Positions 21,962 to 31,865 of a DNA stretch of 64,000 nucleotides are shown here, piece by piece. Where the stretch lies: NCBI GenBank assembly GCA_010015675.1, contig ML976980.1, positions 65,196 through 129,195 on the forward strand, given 5' to 3'. Each line of letters begins with the position of its first letter. Within the stretch, counting starts at the first letter, position 1. The DNA is from Byssothecium circinans. Lineage: Eukaryota > Ascomycota > Dothideomycetes > Pleosporales > Massarinaceae. The notes below the pieces were generated by a model that was not told where the DNA came from, made no database searches, and worked only from the letters and a program-made list of their open reading frames with translations. The position numbers were made by a program, and so were the translations under genes.

Positions 21962-22611
21962 CCCTTGGGGTATTAGGAAATTTCTCGAAGCTTAATACAC
22001 ACTAGTACTCTCGGCGCTGGAGCGTGACTTCTTCTAACACGTCTTCAAAGTGATTTGTTTGATGGGGACGACACACAGGCAGACATGGGAGGAAGAAGGC
22101 GGATTTATCGTTCTCGGCCGCGAAAAGGCATCCGGGCTAGGTCCCGGCCAAGCTGCTTATTACAGGAGCTTGTTCAGCCATATACGAAGCTATACCAATG
22201 AAAAGCATAAACACAACCCAACTATTCGAATGTGGAGGCTGTGATGCTGCACTAAGATTCACGGTCGCCGCAAACAGTAATTATTGGGCCAGGCTGACAC
22301 AGTGACAAGGCTGAACCATATCCCTCATCTGTGTATAAGATTGCCCCGCAACTGATAGGTTCAGAATCATGAACAAAATTTGTGGCATCTTTTTGTGACA
22401 GTGTCGTGTCTATCTCTTCGGCTCACTTCCTTCTAAAGTCATCTACTCAGTGTCCCACGTTGCCATCTTCAACAGCTTCAGCGCCGATTCTGTTTAGTTC
22501 GAACGGCCTTGTAACATAAGGAAGCAATTAGATTTGGGGAATCGAGTAAGTTTCGTTACTATGTACCGTTTTAACGATCATAAACTTACATACCAAACAG
22601 AGTCTAGCACG
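21962..22611. other. Upstream region of the PAN-like gene
   Basis: A likely 5'-UTR intron starts with GTAAGTTTCG near 22551 and ends ACCAAACAG near 22603, just before the ATG at 22612. A first exon with a signal peptide could lie upstream but was not found. Confidence 0.35.
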
Positions 22612-23677
22612 ATGGCCTCGTCCGAATGTCGAAACGGCACCACTGTCACATCGCTGAAAGGCTTGAATTATACTCTTTATTGCGACTACGATATTCCTGC
22701 CAGTGACAGGGACGTGAGCATGCTGGAAACGTTCTCAGAATGCCTGGATAAATGCACAAGAACGAGACCTCTCTGTTGGAGCGTAGTGTGGGACCCGGAA
22801 ATAAAACGATGCACACAGCGTTTAGCAACATTGCGTCACGCAGACCTTGTGGCAGGAAAAACTGATCTCTGGTCAGCGGTGGTATATGCTTCCCAGGTTA
22901 CTCAAAAGGTATCGGATCAAGCGTGCCCTTATCCGAACTTGTCCACGCATACGACTAGGACGGGAATGGAGTTCAGGATTGCCTGCGGTGCATATGTACC
23001 CACCGATGTCCTGGAGATGATCCATACCGAGACCATGGACGGGTGTATGGACCAATGCGCTGCACATCACCCGCTTTGCAACGCCATCAGCTTCAATTCC
23101 GATCCAATAGGTTCGGACTTCTTGAACTGCGTGATTAAAAACTCGACTGGGAACGAATATTTCACGGCTTATACCAGAACTTTAGCCCACAGCGCTGTGA
23201 TGGTTGAATATCCGCGAGAGAAGACAAAGTGTGAAAATGACTCCATCAAGAGCAGTCGAGATGGGCGGAGGTTCAAGACATCCTGTTACGACTTCAGAGG
23301 TTTCCACGATCCGCGGGTACCGCCAATCCTAAACAGCCACGAAAACAATCTTGGAGATTGCTTACAGCGATGCGCAAATGCGAACTCGACCTGTAACGCG
23401 GTTTCCTTTGACGCTGGCCTCCAACAAGGATTTCAGAAATTGTTACGTCTTCGGGCAACTTCCAAAACCAGGCATGCACAATTCAGATAGCGTTTTCGTG
23501 TACGCGGAATCTTCGGCTGCCTCTTACGTGCCACCTCCGCCAACTAAGGATGCTCCACTCACCAATGCTTGGATGGCTGGGCCAATTGTTCCCACAGTTG
23601 TAGGAACGATTGTTCTCGGAGTATGGTACTGGCGTCGGATCAAAATGCGTAGGTTGAAAAATCGAAAACTGTCATAG
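22612..23677 (+). pseudogene. PAN/apple-like triple-repeat type I membrane protein, frameshifted
   Basis: Three cysteine repeats follow each other: ECLDKCTRTRPLCWSVVW, GCMDQCAAHHPLCNAISF and DCLQRCANANSTCNAVSF. Each follows an upstream Y..C half, as in PAN/apple-like domains of fungal surface proteins. After the third repeat the frame must shift by one base near 23419-23423 to continue as KDFRNCYVFGQL and then the C-terminus. The C-terminus has a transmembrane segment (PIVPTVVGTIVLGVWYW) and a basic tail. One extra C would explain it. The other parts are intact, so the lesion is recent or is an assembly error. No signal peptide was found for the ATG used. Confidence 0.6.
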
Positions 23678-24133
23678 TATTAGGTTTGCTCTAGCTAGTG
23701 CGCCTGTCAATACTTGAGTCCCCGAAATTTGAGAGTTGTAAACTAGAAGTACGCAAGCCGATGCACGCCTTCGCGACCGCTAATTATCTCAATATCCACA
23801 CGTGAATCGTACTGACCCGTAGACCTCCTGTCAATAAGAAATCAATAACCCCACTAATTAAGGATTGCAGCCTTGATTTGGATTAGCGTAGGGTCCTTGT
23901 GAAGATGTTGAGATAATTGTGAATCCGCAAGTCGCATATCCCCGGAAGGACAAGCTTGACGGGCACGTGACGGAGCAAACGTGATACGAGTAATGAAGTC
24001 AGCACCTTGGCGTTTGCCTTGACTCGTGAAAGTGACGTTTGGTTGTGACTCCCCACCAAGACCTAAGTTCGCCGCAGCCTAAACAAATCCTATCTCGCAA
24101 CTTCAATCACAGGCTCTTAATACCCACGCAAAC
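23678..24133. other. Intergenic region
   Basis: Promoter side of the Vms1 gene. Nothing else is recognised. Confidence 0.4.
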
Positions 24134-26145
24134 ATGGCACAAAACAAGGAGCAGCTTCTTCAGCGTCCGCTCTACGGTAAGATATTGTTTGCGTCCATGT
24201 TCGAACTTCAATTCTAATTCATGCAGTGTTCGATCTCCCCGAAGAGATCCTTTCCACCATCACACTCAAAGACCAACCAAACCGCCCCATACAAGAAACT
24301 GCGCCGCGAACTGATACACCCGCAAGCGAAACCCCAGAGCCATCGGAATACGAAGATGGCGGTCCAGCGAAGGCGACATCGTGCAGTCTCTGCTGTCTAA
24401 GCTTTGCAACAGTAGCAGACCAACGCAGCCATGTCCGATCAGACCTTCATGGATACAACCTCAAGCAGAAGATAAAAGGATTGAACCCAGTTGGAGAGGC
24501 AGACTTCGAGAAGCTGATTGGAGATCTTGACGAGAGCATATCAGGCTCCGAGTCTGAGGACTCACAAGAGGATGAGGATGAGGATGGGAACAAGGCCAAA
24601 GAGTCTACATTGAGTGCGCTGCTGAAGAAACAAGCGAAGATCTCGAACCCTGAGTTCGACGAATTTGCTTCGACGAAAAAGCAGCGGGGGTCGGGCAAAC
24701 CGCCTATGCTGTGGTTCACATCGCCTTCGTTGCCGGAGAATACGTCGCTCGGGATATATCGCGCCATCTTCTCGGACGCAGAACAGGAGGAAGAAGCGCA
24801 TATCGTAGAGACGCTGCGCACAAAGCAAATTCCACCTACACAGCCGCCAAAACTCAAGCAAGATGGAGGTATAGCATTGCCAGGCACCGACATTGGCCCG
24901 CACTTCTTCCTCTGCATGATCGGAGGCGGTCATTTTGCCGCCATGATCGTAGCGTTGGCACCGAAGCTTTCGAAGAAGTCTGGTGTGGACGAGCGGTCAG
25001 CGACAGTCATTGCACACAAGACATTTCATCGATATACTACGCGACGAAAGCAAGGGGGCTCTCAATCAGCAAATGACTCCGCAAAGGGCGCGGCGCATTC
25101 TGCTGGTTCGTCATTGCGTCGCTACAACGAAGCTGCACTCACGACTGAAGTTCGCGATCTGCTCTCGAGTTGGAAGCCTATGATTGATACAGCTGAACTG
25201 ATTTTCATCCGAGCCACTGGCACCACGAATCGGCGAACACTATTCGGGCCTTACGATGGACAAGCACTCCGTAATAACGACCCACGGAACCGAGGGTTTC
25301 CTTTCAGCACTCGCCGAGCGACAGAGAAGGAGCTCATGCGCTGCTTCGTAGAGCTCACCCGAGTCAAGCAGAGCAGCATCGACGAAGCCGCTCTCGCAGC
25401 CCTGAACGCACCCCAAACGGAGCCCAAATCAGCGGCTCCAGTTTCCGTAAAGCCTCCAAAACCACCAAAACCATCAAAGGAAGAAGAAGAGGCAACCGTC
25501 CATACCACGCAAATCACGGCCCTCATCAAACGCTCAAAGGTCCCAGCATTACTCAACTACCTCAAGACCAACGCCATCCCACCAACTTTCGCCTTTTTCC
25601 CCTCAAACCACCACACACCGACACCTCTACACTTCGCTGCATCCCTCAACTCTGCACCCATCGTCACAGCACTCCTGACAAAAGCCGATGCAGACCCTAC
25701 GATCATGAACGACGACGCACGCACACCTTTCACTCTAGCCGGCGACCGTGCAACCCGCGACGCCTTCCGTCTTGCACGCTCCGAACTCGGTGAATCGGCC
25801 TTTGACTGGGATACCGCCGGTGTGCCTTCGCCGCTCACCAAGGCAGAAGTCGAGAAACGGGAAGCGAGCGAGAAGTCTGAAAAGGAAGCTGACCAGAAGA
25901 TGGAGGCTGAGAGACGGAAAGCAGAGACGGAGCGCTTGAGGAAAGAGAGTGAGGCTGAGGAGGCAAAGCGGAGAGAACAGAGGATTGGGAAGGGGAAGAC
26001 ACTGGGGGCACCAATGATTAAGTCGGGGGCAGAGAAACGGGAGGAAGAGACGAGAGGCCTTACGCCGGAGGCGAGGGCGAGGATGGAGAGGGAACGACGG
26101 GCTAGGGCGGCGGAGGAGAGGATGAGGAGATTACAGGGGAACTAG
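24134..26145 (+). CDS. VMS1: Vms1/ANKZF1-type peptidyl-tRNA hydrolase of ribosome quality control
   Basis: Exons 24134-24176 and 24227-26145 give 653 aa. The protein has a C2H2-like zinc finger (CSLCCLSF..H..H, residues about 67-95) and an eRF1-like VLRF1 domain with the catalytic GSQ (Gln about residue 294, in QGGSQSAND). An ankyrin segment at 440-520 (TPLHFAAS) precedes a long coiled coil and a C-terminal Cdc48/p97-interacting motif, RRARAAEERMRR. Vms1 releases nascent chains from stalled 60S subunits and works with Cdc48. The glutamine lies almost where yeast Gln295 does, so activity is likely retained. The 50-bp intron joins the first 14 codons. Confidence 0.92.
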
Positions 26146-26757
26146 AGCTTTTGACGTTTGGACAGTTGATCGGTTGTACGATTTACAAGATGTCAGATAC
26201 AACGCTTCCGCTTCCACTTCCACTTCCACTCCATCCAATGGAAGAATATATTGATGAGACATGATATATCGTTCTTCTTGTTTATACGAGCGTGCATGGA
26301 GAGAGAGTATAATTTCACATCACATTATCCTAACCCCAAAAAGTCTTTCCGACTTTAAATAAACAGCGAAGAAATGAAGAAATTAAAGTTGCATTTTACA
26401 GCATACACACACTCCCTAGCTAGCCCATACAACCCCTCCGACCTCACAGAGCCTGCGCGACGAAGAAGAAGAAAGCTAATAGCTCGCTAAAGACGCATAC
26501 ATGTTGTAGCTACACAAACCATCATGGAAAACACACACACACATACACACACGTAAACGCGCCTATTTTCGACTCCTCGGATATCCATCTTTTAACCCAT
26601 CCATTCAAAATATTCACCTTCCCCGAGGACAGAGAAATACCGACCCTAAAACCGAAACCGAAACCGAAAAAGTCGATGTAGAAATTGACCATGTGAAAGA
26701 AAAAGACAAGCATAATGGTACTGAAATAAAGGTAATGGAGGGGTATCAGTGAAGTGA
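26146..26757. repeat. Low-complexity 3' region with three microsatellites
   Basis: A convergent 3' region of Vms1 and Pds5. It holds four hexamers of the type CTTCCR(A) at 26205-26228, an AC-rich run at 26530-26552, and three AAACCG units at 26649-26666. No gene is seen. Confidence 0.6.
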
Positions 26758-29700
26758 TCAGCTCCTAGTCCGGCCACTCCGTCGTACAGTCCCAGTCCCC
26801 TTATCCATACCATTAGCGGCCAGACTCGACGACACCGCGGCTTCGACTTCCTTCTTCGCCCTGCCCTTCGCCGCGATACGAGCTGGCTTATTCTGTTTTG
26901 GGGACGTAGGTTCTTCAGCCGTCGCGGCGCCACGGGTCGCCCTGGTGCTTTTCGCAGGTGTAACTTTAGGCTCAGCAGGTTCAGCGGCTTTACCCTTCCC
27001 CTTTTGCACAGCGGGTGACGACGAATTAACTCCATTAGCCTTCTTTGCCGCACGACCTTTTGGTGTTTTCTTCGGTGGCTCGGGTTCCGGATCGGGCTCG
27101 GGCTCAGATAATCCGGAATCCTCTGCAGATTGTGGTTCGGGAGACTTGTCAGCGTCGTCCATTTCAACGTCTTCTTGCGCGGGTGATTTGCCGGGCCATT
27201 CGGCATCGGACATTTCCTCGTCTTCTCCCTCACCCTCCTCTTCAGCTCCAGCGTCTACCCCATCTTCATCACTGGAAATCTCGACGTAGCTCTTGTTGAC
27301 ACCGCTCTTCCTATCACTCTTCCGCCTAGGCCCGCTGGACCGTACTACACCATCAACATCATTCTCATCATAGTTGTCGCCGCCTCTCCTCTTCTTCCTA
27401 GGCGTCTTGGTCGGTCGGTCTTTCTTCGTGCCGGGAGTCCTCTCGCTCTTGATCTTCTTCCGCGGTTTCTCACCGTTGTCGCCAGCTTTTCTCTTCTTGC
27501 TCTTGATTGCTTTGCGGACAAGCGGTTCGAGTTCTTCGGCAAAGTCCTTGTCAATATACTGCTTCTCCGCGATTTCTTGCCCACGGTCATGGCTTTCGAG
27601 AGGCTTGAAGATGCCGGCGGGCAGCTTCTGTTTGCCAGGAAATGACTGCATACTCCAACCGTTCTGGTCTTCCCAGGCCAAGATGAGTGCTTGGGCAAGA
27701 TCCGACAGGATGTAGAGGTTCTCATCGGTTTGGCCAGATGCATCGATTCCATCCCTGACCGTCTTGACTCGCCCCGCCATATGGTAGATGAGAGCTAAAT
27801 TGTCTTCTGTTGCAACACACTTCAGGTAGTAGAGTATGAACGATGACATCTGCTTCAGAGTTTCCTCATCGCTGCTAAAGTCGGGGTGATGAGCGATCAA
27901 GCTTAGTAACCGAGCGAAGACCGATGTCTCCAGCACCGTATCCTTGCGAGCTGCAAAGGCGGCGCGTCGAGAACGTAGCCAGGTCATGAGCAGCTCTTTC
28001 AGGCCTGCATCGGGTTCGTGCGCGAACATGAAGAGTATGGTGTAGTAACGAGTAGAGAGCTTATTTTGACCGAGGTACTTCATCAACTTCAACGCAAAGC
28101 CCTTGCGAACATGAAGACTCTTGTCGTGCGTCACAAGCGCAAGCTCGCTGAAGTCTGTTGGTGTGATTTGCCTGTCCAGGCGCTGCTGGCAGGCGAGCTT
28201 CAAGAGGAAATTGGCTGCAAGTAGGCGCTGTCGATTCTTGTGCGCAAGCGGCGTGTGGTGCTTCTTGGACATCTCACCACCCTCTTTGACTATCCGATTG
28301 AGGAGTTTGAAGGTAGGGGCCCCTTGAGCGGCGAGGGTCTCTTCGTTTGGATTCGCTAGCAACCGGTTGACAAGGATCTTGAGAGCCCAAGTCCTGGCCA
28401 CAATGTCGTCGTCTGGAGTGTCCATCCACTCTTCCTCAGCTTCTTCAGACGCCGGATGTTCTTTAAGCAGGACGTTCTCCACGGCAATGGCGAGGAGAGC
28501 GTCGTTATCATCCTCGCATTCCTGCTGAGCGAGAAGGACAAGCTGGCTCAGAGCTGCAAGTTTGGTGAGCCAATAATCACAGCCATAGGCGAAATTCTTC
28601 ATGCTCTTCTTCAAGATCTCCCTAGCATGCATCTCCTTTTTGTTGTCGCAGCTCATGATGATGGTAACAGCATGTTTCGCTGCCTTTGGAGGCGCGCCAT
28701 AGAGTGCGAAGTTGAGTAGGCCTTGTACTAGCTTCCGACTGTCCTTTGAGTTGAGTGGAACTTCTTTCGGGAATTTCTTTGCGAAGCTTGCGCAAGCCTT
28801 CAGATCGTCCACAGCTCCGGGTGGATTTGGTGTCTTCTCCGTCGGTGCTTCGCTTTCAAGTGTCTTGCACAGGTCCTTCACGTGCGTGGAGAAAACCTTC
28901 GGGTGCTTGGTTGAAATTTCTTTGAGGACCTCGTGAGCTGTTGCGCCGAGGGCCTTGTCGTCGGTACGAGTATGGGCGATAATGGCCGGAACATGGCTCT
29001 TGTTGAAGCAGAGTAGACTGACTCGATACAGCAGTGGGGTGAACGTCTCCATGAAGGTTGCACTTGGCGGATTTTCGTCGATTCTCTTCCGAAATTCTTT
29101 GATGGACTTGAAGATTTTCCGATAGTCGCTGTCAGGTGCCATACAGAACTGAATCAGTTGATAATTCCGCCGATCATGCGCCTTCACGAATTTCCAGATA
29201 TCCTCGTTGGCTCTTGAAGAATCCGGAAGCGTCTTGCCGTAGTATGCAATCAGACCATCCAGCTTCTTCTTCGTCTCCTGCTCGCCACTATCCATGACAC
29301 CGCCATTGTACTGTTCGCAGAGCTTCAAGAAAGCTTCCATGTAATTCGCATGCGCCACTTGGTTTCCTTGATTAGCGAACAAGACTTTCTTCGCCTTTTC
29401 TTCCAGGCCATGGACAAGCACGAGTTGCCTTTCAGCGCGAATCTTGTCTAGATCGGCTTCGGTCCACGTTTGTTCGCTGCTGGCTTGGCTATCGCGAACA
29501 ATTTGGGAATTACCGTTGACCGCTGCTTTGGGCTTCATCGGCGGGTAGTTGAGCGGTAAGAGCGCCTCGTAAAAGACGGTGTCTACTTGAGCAGTGATTC
29601 CCGCGTCTTTCACGTAGCAGGCTTCTAGAATCCTCGATGGGATGGGTCCAAGTAGCTTGATGACATACTCGTCTCCATCCGCAATCGCACCAGCCGCAAC

Positions 29701-31356
29701 ACCCCAGACCTTGCCCAATAGCTTGATGGCTGCTGTATGGATGGCGGGCTTCTTGTCCTTGATTCGATCCGCGAGATTGTACAGTATGGAACCAGGTTCC
29801 GACATACTGCCGTTTTCCCCGAGCTTTTGAACGATGTCGTTGAAGTCGTAATACTCGATCGCCTTGACTGCAGCGAGCCGCACGCGGTCATCACTGTCAA
29901 TGAGGGACTTGGCAAAGAGTTTGAGCAAATTCTTCTCTTCTTCCGGATCCAGTCCAACACCCCCAGCTGATGTCATGATTATTCGGGCGATGCCAGTAGC
30001 CAGTGAAGCACGGATGATGGGCGATCGGTCTATTTGGCGCGAGAGAAAAGCATGGTATGCGGCTGGGTAGTGCGAGGGAAAAGAATTGAGTGATGCGGGT
30101 GTAGTAAGATAGCTATACGCGCGCGTAGATGCAGACGGAGTCAGACTTTGGGAAGGGTAAGCTGCAGGGTCTAGATCTGGGGGAGGTGGAGGACCAGCAG
30201 CTCCAATGCCAGATATCATGTCGCCAAAGGTTTCAGTCGCAAGCTGTCGCAATTGAACATTTTCGGTGCCCAGCTCTTCTTGCAGATGGGGTATGATTTC
30301 TTGCAGCGCTCCTGGCGCACACCTCCAGAGTTCTCGTAGCAGCCTGTGGGCCTTGCTCGCATCGTTGATGTCGTCCTCTGAGGGGCCCTTGGCCTCTTCG
30401 TCGTCCGAATCATCTGCGCTGCCTCCACGGGTGCGGATCTTCGGCCCTGACGCGAAGTCGACTATCACAGAGCCGAAGTAGGTGCCAAACAGACGTGCCA
30501 TCTTGTCGGGAAATGCATTGCAAATGTTCTTCGCCATGTTGTATGCCGGCGGGGCTTCTTTGCGCCGCAGTGTTGACTGCTTGCTGTCCACAGGCGCATT
30601 CTTCTTGCCCTTTGCCGAGCCCAGAGTGACGGGGTCCGCCCACAGAAACTGCGCAACTATCACGTCCACAATGTCTGAGGAGATGGTGGGCGACTCGTCG
30701 ATCAGGATAGACAGGGTCTGTGTCATGTGGTGCTCGACGTTCTTGCTCAGCTCCTCGCCGCTCTTGGCCCGCGAGGGCCCAGACAGCACATCGAAGCACG
30801 CCGTGAACAGAGCGCTCGTCAGCTGCTGCGAGCCTGGAATGTCGGTGACGATGACGATGCTCTTGAACTCGGCGAGCGACTTCAGCACGTACATGTGCTG
30901 GCTGTTGTACGAGTGGGACGGGTCGGCGAGCAGGGGCAGGATCTTGACGATGATGAGCGTGAAGATTTCCTTCAACTGTGAGGCCGAGTAGGGTGCATTC
31001 GGGGCGAACAGGCGGAACATTTCGACGAGCGAGCATGCGGTCCACGCGCGCACGCCGGGGTCCTTGTGCTGTATGAGGCTCGGATGGGCCAATTCCTTCG
31101 CCGTCGCCGTGAGCGATTCCGTGTCGGCGTCTTCCTGGGGGATCTCGCGCAGCTCCTCACACAGCGTCTTGAGTCGCGCCAGCAGCTCCGTCACGCCAAT
31201 CTGCTTGCCCGGCCGGCTGAGCAGCGGCTTGTTGAAGCGCAGCCGCTGCAATCCCTCCTGCATCTCCTGCTCCTGCTCCTGCTCCTGCTCCTCCTCTTCT
31301 TCCGCCTCGACGGCAGCGGCAGCAGTTGCGGCGCTGCGCCGGCTGCGTGTCGCCAT
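26758..31356 (-). CDS. PDS5: Sister chromatid cohesion protein Pds5
   Basis: A single uninterrupted exon encodes 1532 aa. An N-terminal Glu/Gln stretch (EEEEEQEQEQEQE) precedes the conserved start LRFNKPLLSRPGKQIGVTELLARL. Many HEAT-like repeats follow up to about residue 1150. The C-terminal 350 residues are low-complexity, alternating basic (KKRKAG, PRKKIKSERT) and acidic (AEEEGEGEDEEMSD) and ending with RRSGRTRS. Pds5 binds the cohesin ring with Wpl1 and Eco1 and controls sister chromatid cohesion. The basic tail may bind DNA or carry nuclear localisation signals. Absence of any intron in 4.6 kb is notable here. Several antisense ORFs are shadows. Confidence 0.95.
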   Translation of the reverse strand: MATRSRRSAATAAAAVEAEEEEEQEQEQEQEMQEGLQRLRFNKPLLSRPGKQIGVTELLARLKTLCEELREIPQEDADTESLTATAKELAHPSLIQHKDPGVRAWTACSLVEMFRLFAPNAPYSASQLKEIFTLIIVKILPLLADPSHSYNSQHMYVLKSLAEFKSIVIVTDIPGSQQLTSALFTACFDVLSGPSRAKSGEELSKNVEHHMTQTLSILIDESPTISSDIVDVIVAQFLWADPVTLGSAKGKKNAPVDSKQSTLRRKEAPPAYNMAKNICNAFPDKMARLFGTYFGSVIVDFASGPKIRTRGGSADDSDDEEAKGPSEDDINDASKAHRLLRELWRCAPGALQEIIPHLQEELGTENVQLRQLATETFGDMISGIGAAGPPPPPDLDPAAYPSQSLTPSASTRAYSYLTTPASLNSFPSHYPAAYHAFLSRQIDRSPIIRASLATGIARIIMTSAGGVGLDPEEEKNLLKLFAKSLIDSDDRVRLAAVKAIEYYDFNDIVQKLGENGSMSEPGSILYNLADRIKDKKPAIHTAAIKLLGKVWGVAAGAIADGDEYVIKLLGPIPSRILEACYVKDAGITAQVDTVFYEALLPLNYPPMKPKAAVNGNSQIVRDSQASSEQTWTEADLDKIRAERQLVLVHGLEEKAKKVLFANQGNQVAHANYMEAFLKLCEQYNGGVMDSGEQETKKKLDGLIAYYGKTLPDSSRANEDIWKFVKAHDRRNYQLIQFCMAPDSDYRKIFKSIKEFRKRIDENPPSATFMETFTPLLYRVSLLCFNKSHVPAIIAHTRTDDKALGATAHEVLKEISTKHPKVFSTHVKDLCKTLESEAPTEKTPNPPGAVDDLKACASFAKKFPKEVPLNSKDSRKLVQGLLNFALYGAPPKAAKHAVTIIMSCDNKKEMHAREILKKSMKNFAYGCDYWLTKLAALSQLVLLAQQECEDDNDALLAIAVENVLLKEHPASEEAEEEWMDTPDDDIVARTWALKILVNRLLANPNEETLAAQGAPTFKLLNRIVKEGGEMSKKHHTPLAHKNRQRLLAANFLLKLACQQRLDRQITPTDFSELALVTHDKSLHVRKGFALKLMKYLGQNKLSTRYYTILFMFAHEPDAGLKELLMTWLRSRRAAFAARKDTVLETSVFARLLSLIAHHPDFSSDEETLKQMSSFILYYLKCVATEDNLALIYHMAGRVKTVRDGIDASGQTDENLYILSDLAQALILAWEDQNGWSMQSFPGKQKLPAGIFKPLESHDRGQEIAEKQYIDKDFAEELEPLVRKAIKSKKRKAGDNGEKPRKKIKSERTPGTKKDRPTKTPRKKRRGGDNYDENDVDGVVRSSGPRRKSDRKSGVNKSYVEISSDEDGVDAGAEEEGEGEDEEMSDAEWPGKSPAQEDVEMDDADKSPEPQSAEDSGLSEPEPDPEPEPPKKTPKGRAAKKANGVNSSSPAVQKGKGKAAEPAEPKVTPAKSTRATRGAATAEEPTSPKQNKPARIAAKGRAKKEVEAAVSSSLAANGMDKGTGTVRRSGRTRS

Positions 31357-31865
31357 GTCGGTCTCGGTCTCGCGTGGGCGCGGCGCGTCTCGTCTCGTCG
31401 GCGTGCGCGTGTCTTTTGCGGTGGTGTTTCAATCGGCCGGTACGAAGACGCGTGAGGCGCGATTGGGGCGGCGGCCTGCGTGTCGGGTTGCGCGTCGGGG
31501 AGTGGTGGAGTGGTGGAGTGGTGGAGTGGTGGGATGCGGTGATGGCCGTGGTCGAGGGAAGCTACAGGGTAGAAGTACGACGCGCCTAGGCCAGCGCGCT
31601 AGTCGTCACTTCCCTTTCCCTTTCATGTGGTCGACCTCACTCATCACCGGACACAAAACAACTTCACCTGTCAGACTCGGGGCGAAAGCTCTATTACCTT
31701 CGAAACCTCTAGAAGATCAATGTCTCCCAAATACTACGAATCCGATCGGTTCTGCACATAGCACATTGCAAGCATTTACTACCAGGTCTCGAATAGGCAA
31801 CCGCTGCATCCCATGTGAAAGTGCAAGCGACAGAATTCCGCCCGGTGGACTTCTGGCGCTCAAAG
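31357..31865. promoter_or_regulatory. Bidirectional promoter of PDS5 and TTI1
   Basis: Divergent start codons are 509 bp apart. The PDS5 side holds several GTCTCGTCTCG-like and GGCGCG-rich motifs, and a GTGGTGGAGTG repeat runs near 31500-31535. A shared promoter is inferred from layout. Individual factor sites cannot be named. Confidence 0.5.

Noticed and set aside
30410..31045. 211-codon lower-strand ORF
   Set aside because: Same-strand shadow of PDS5 in another frame, rich in Arg/His/Pro as expected for a frame shadow.
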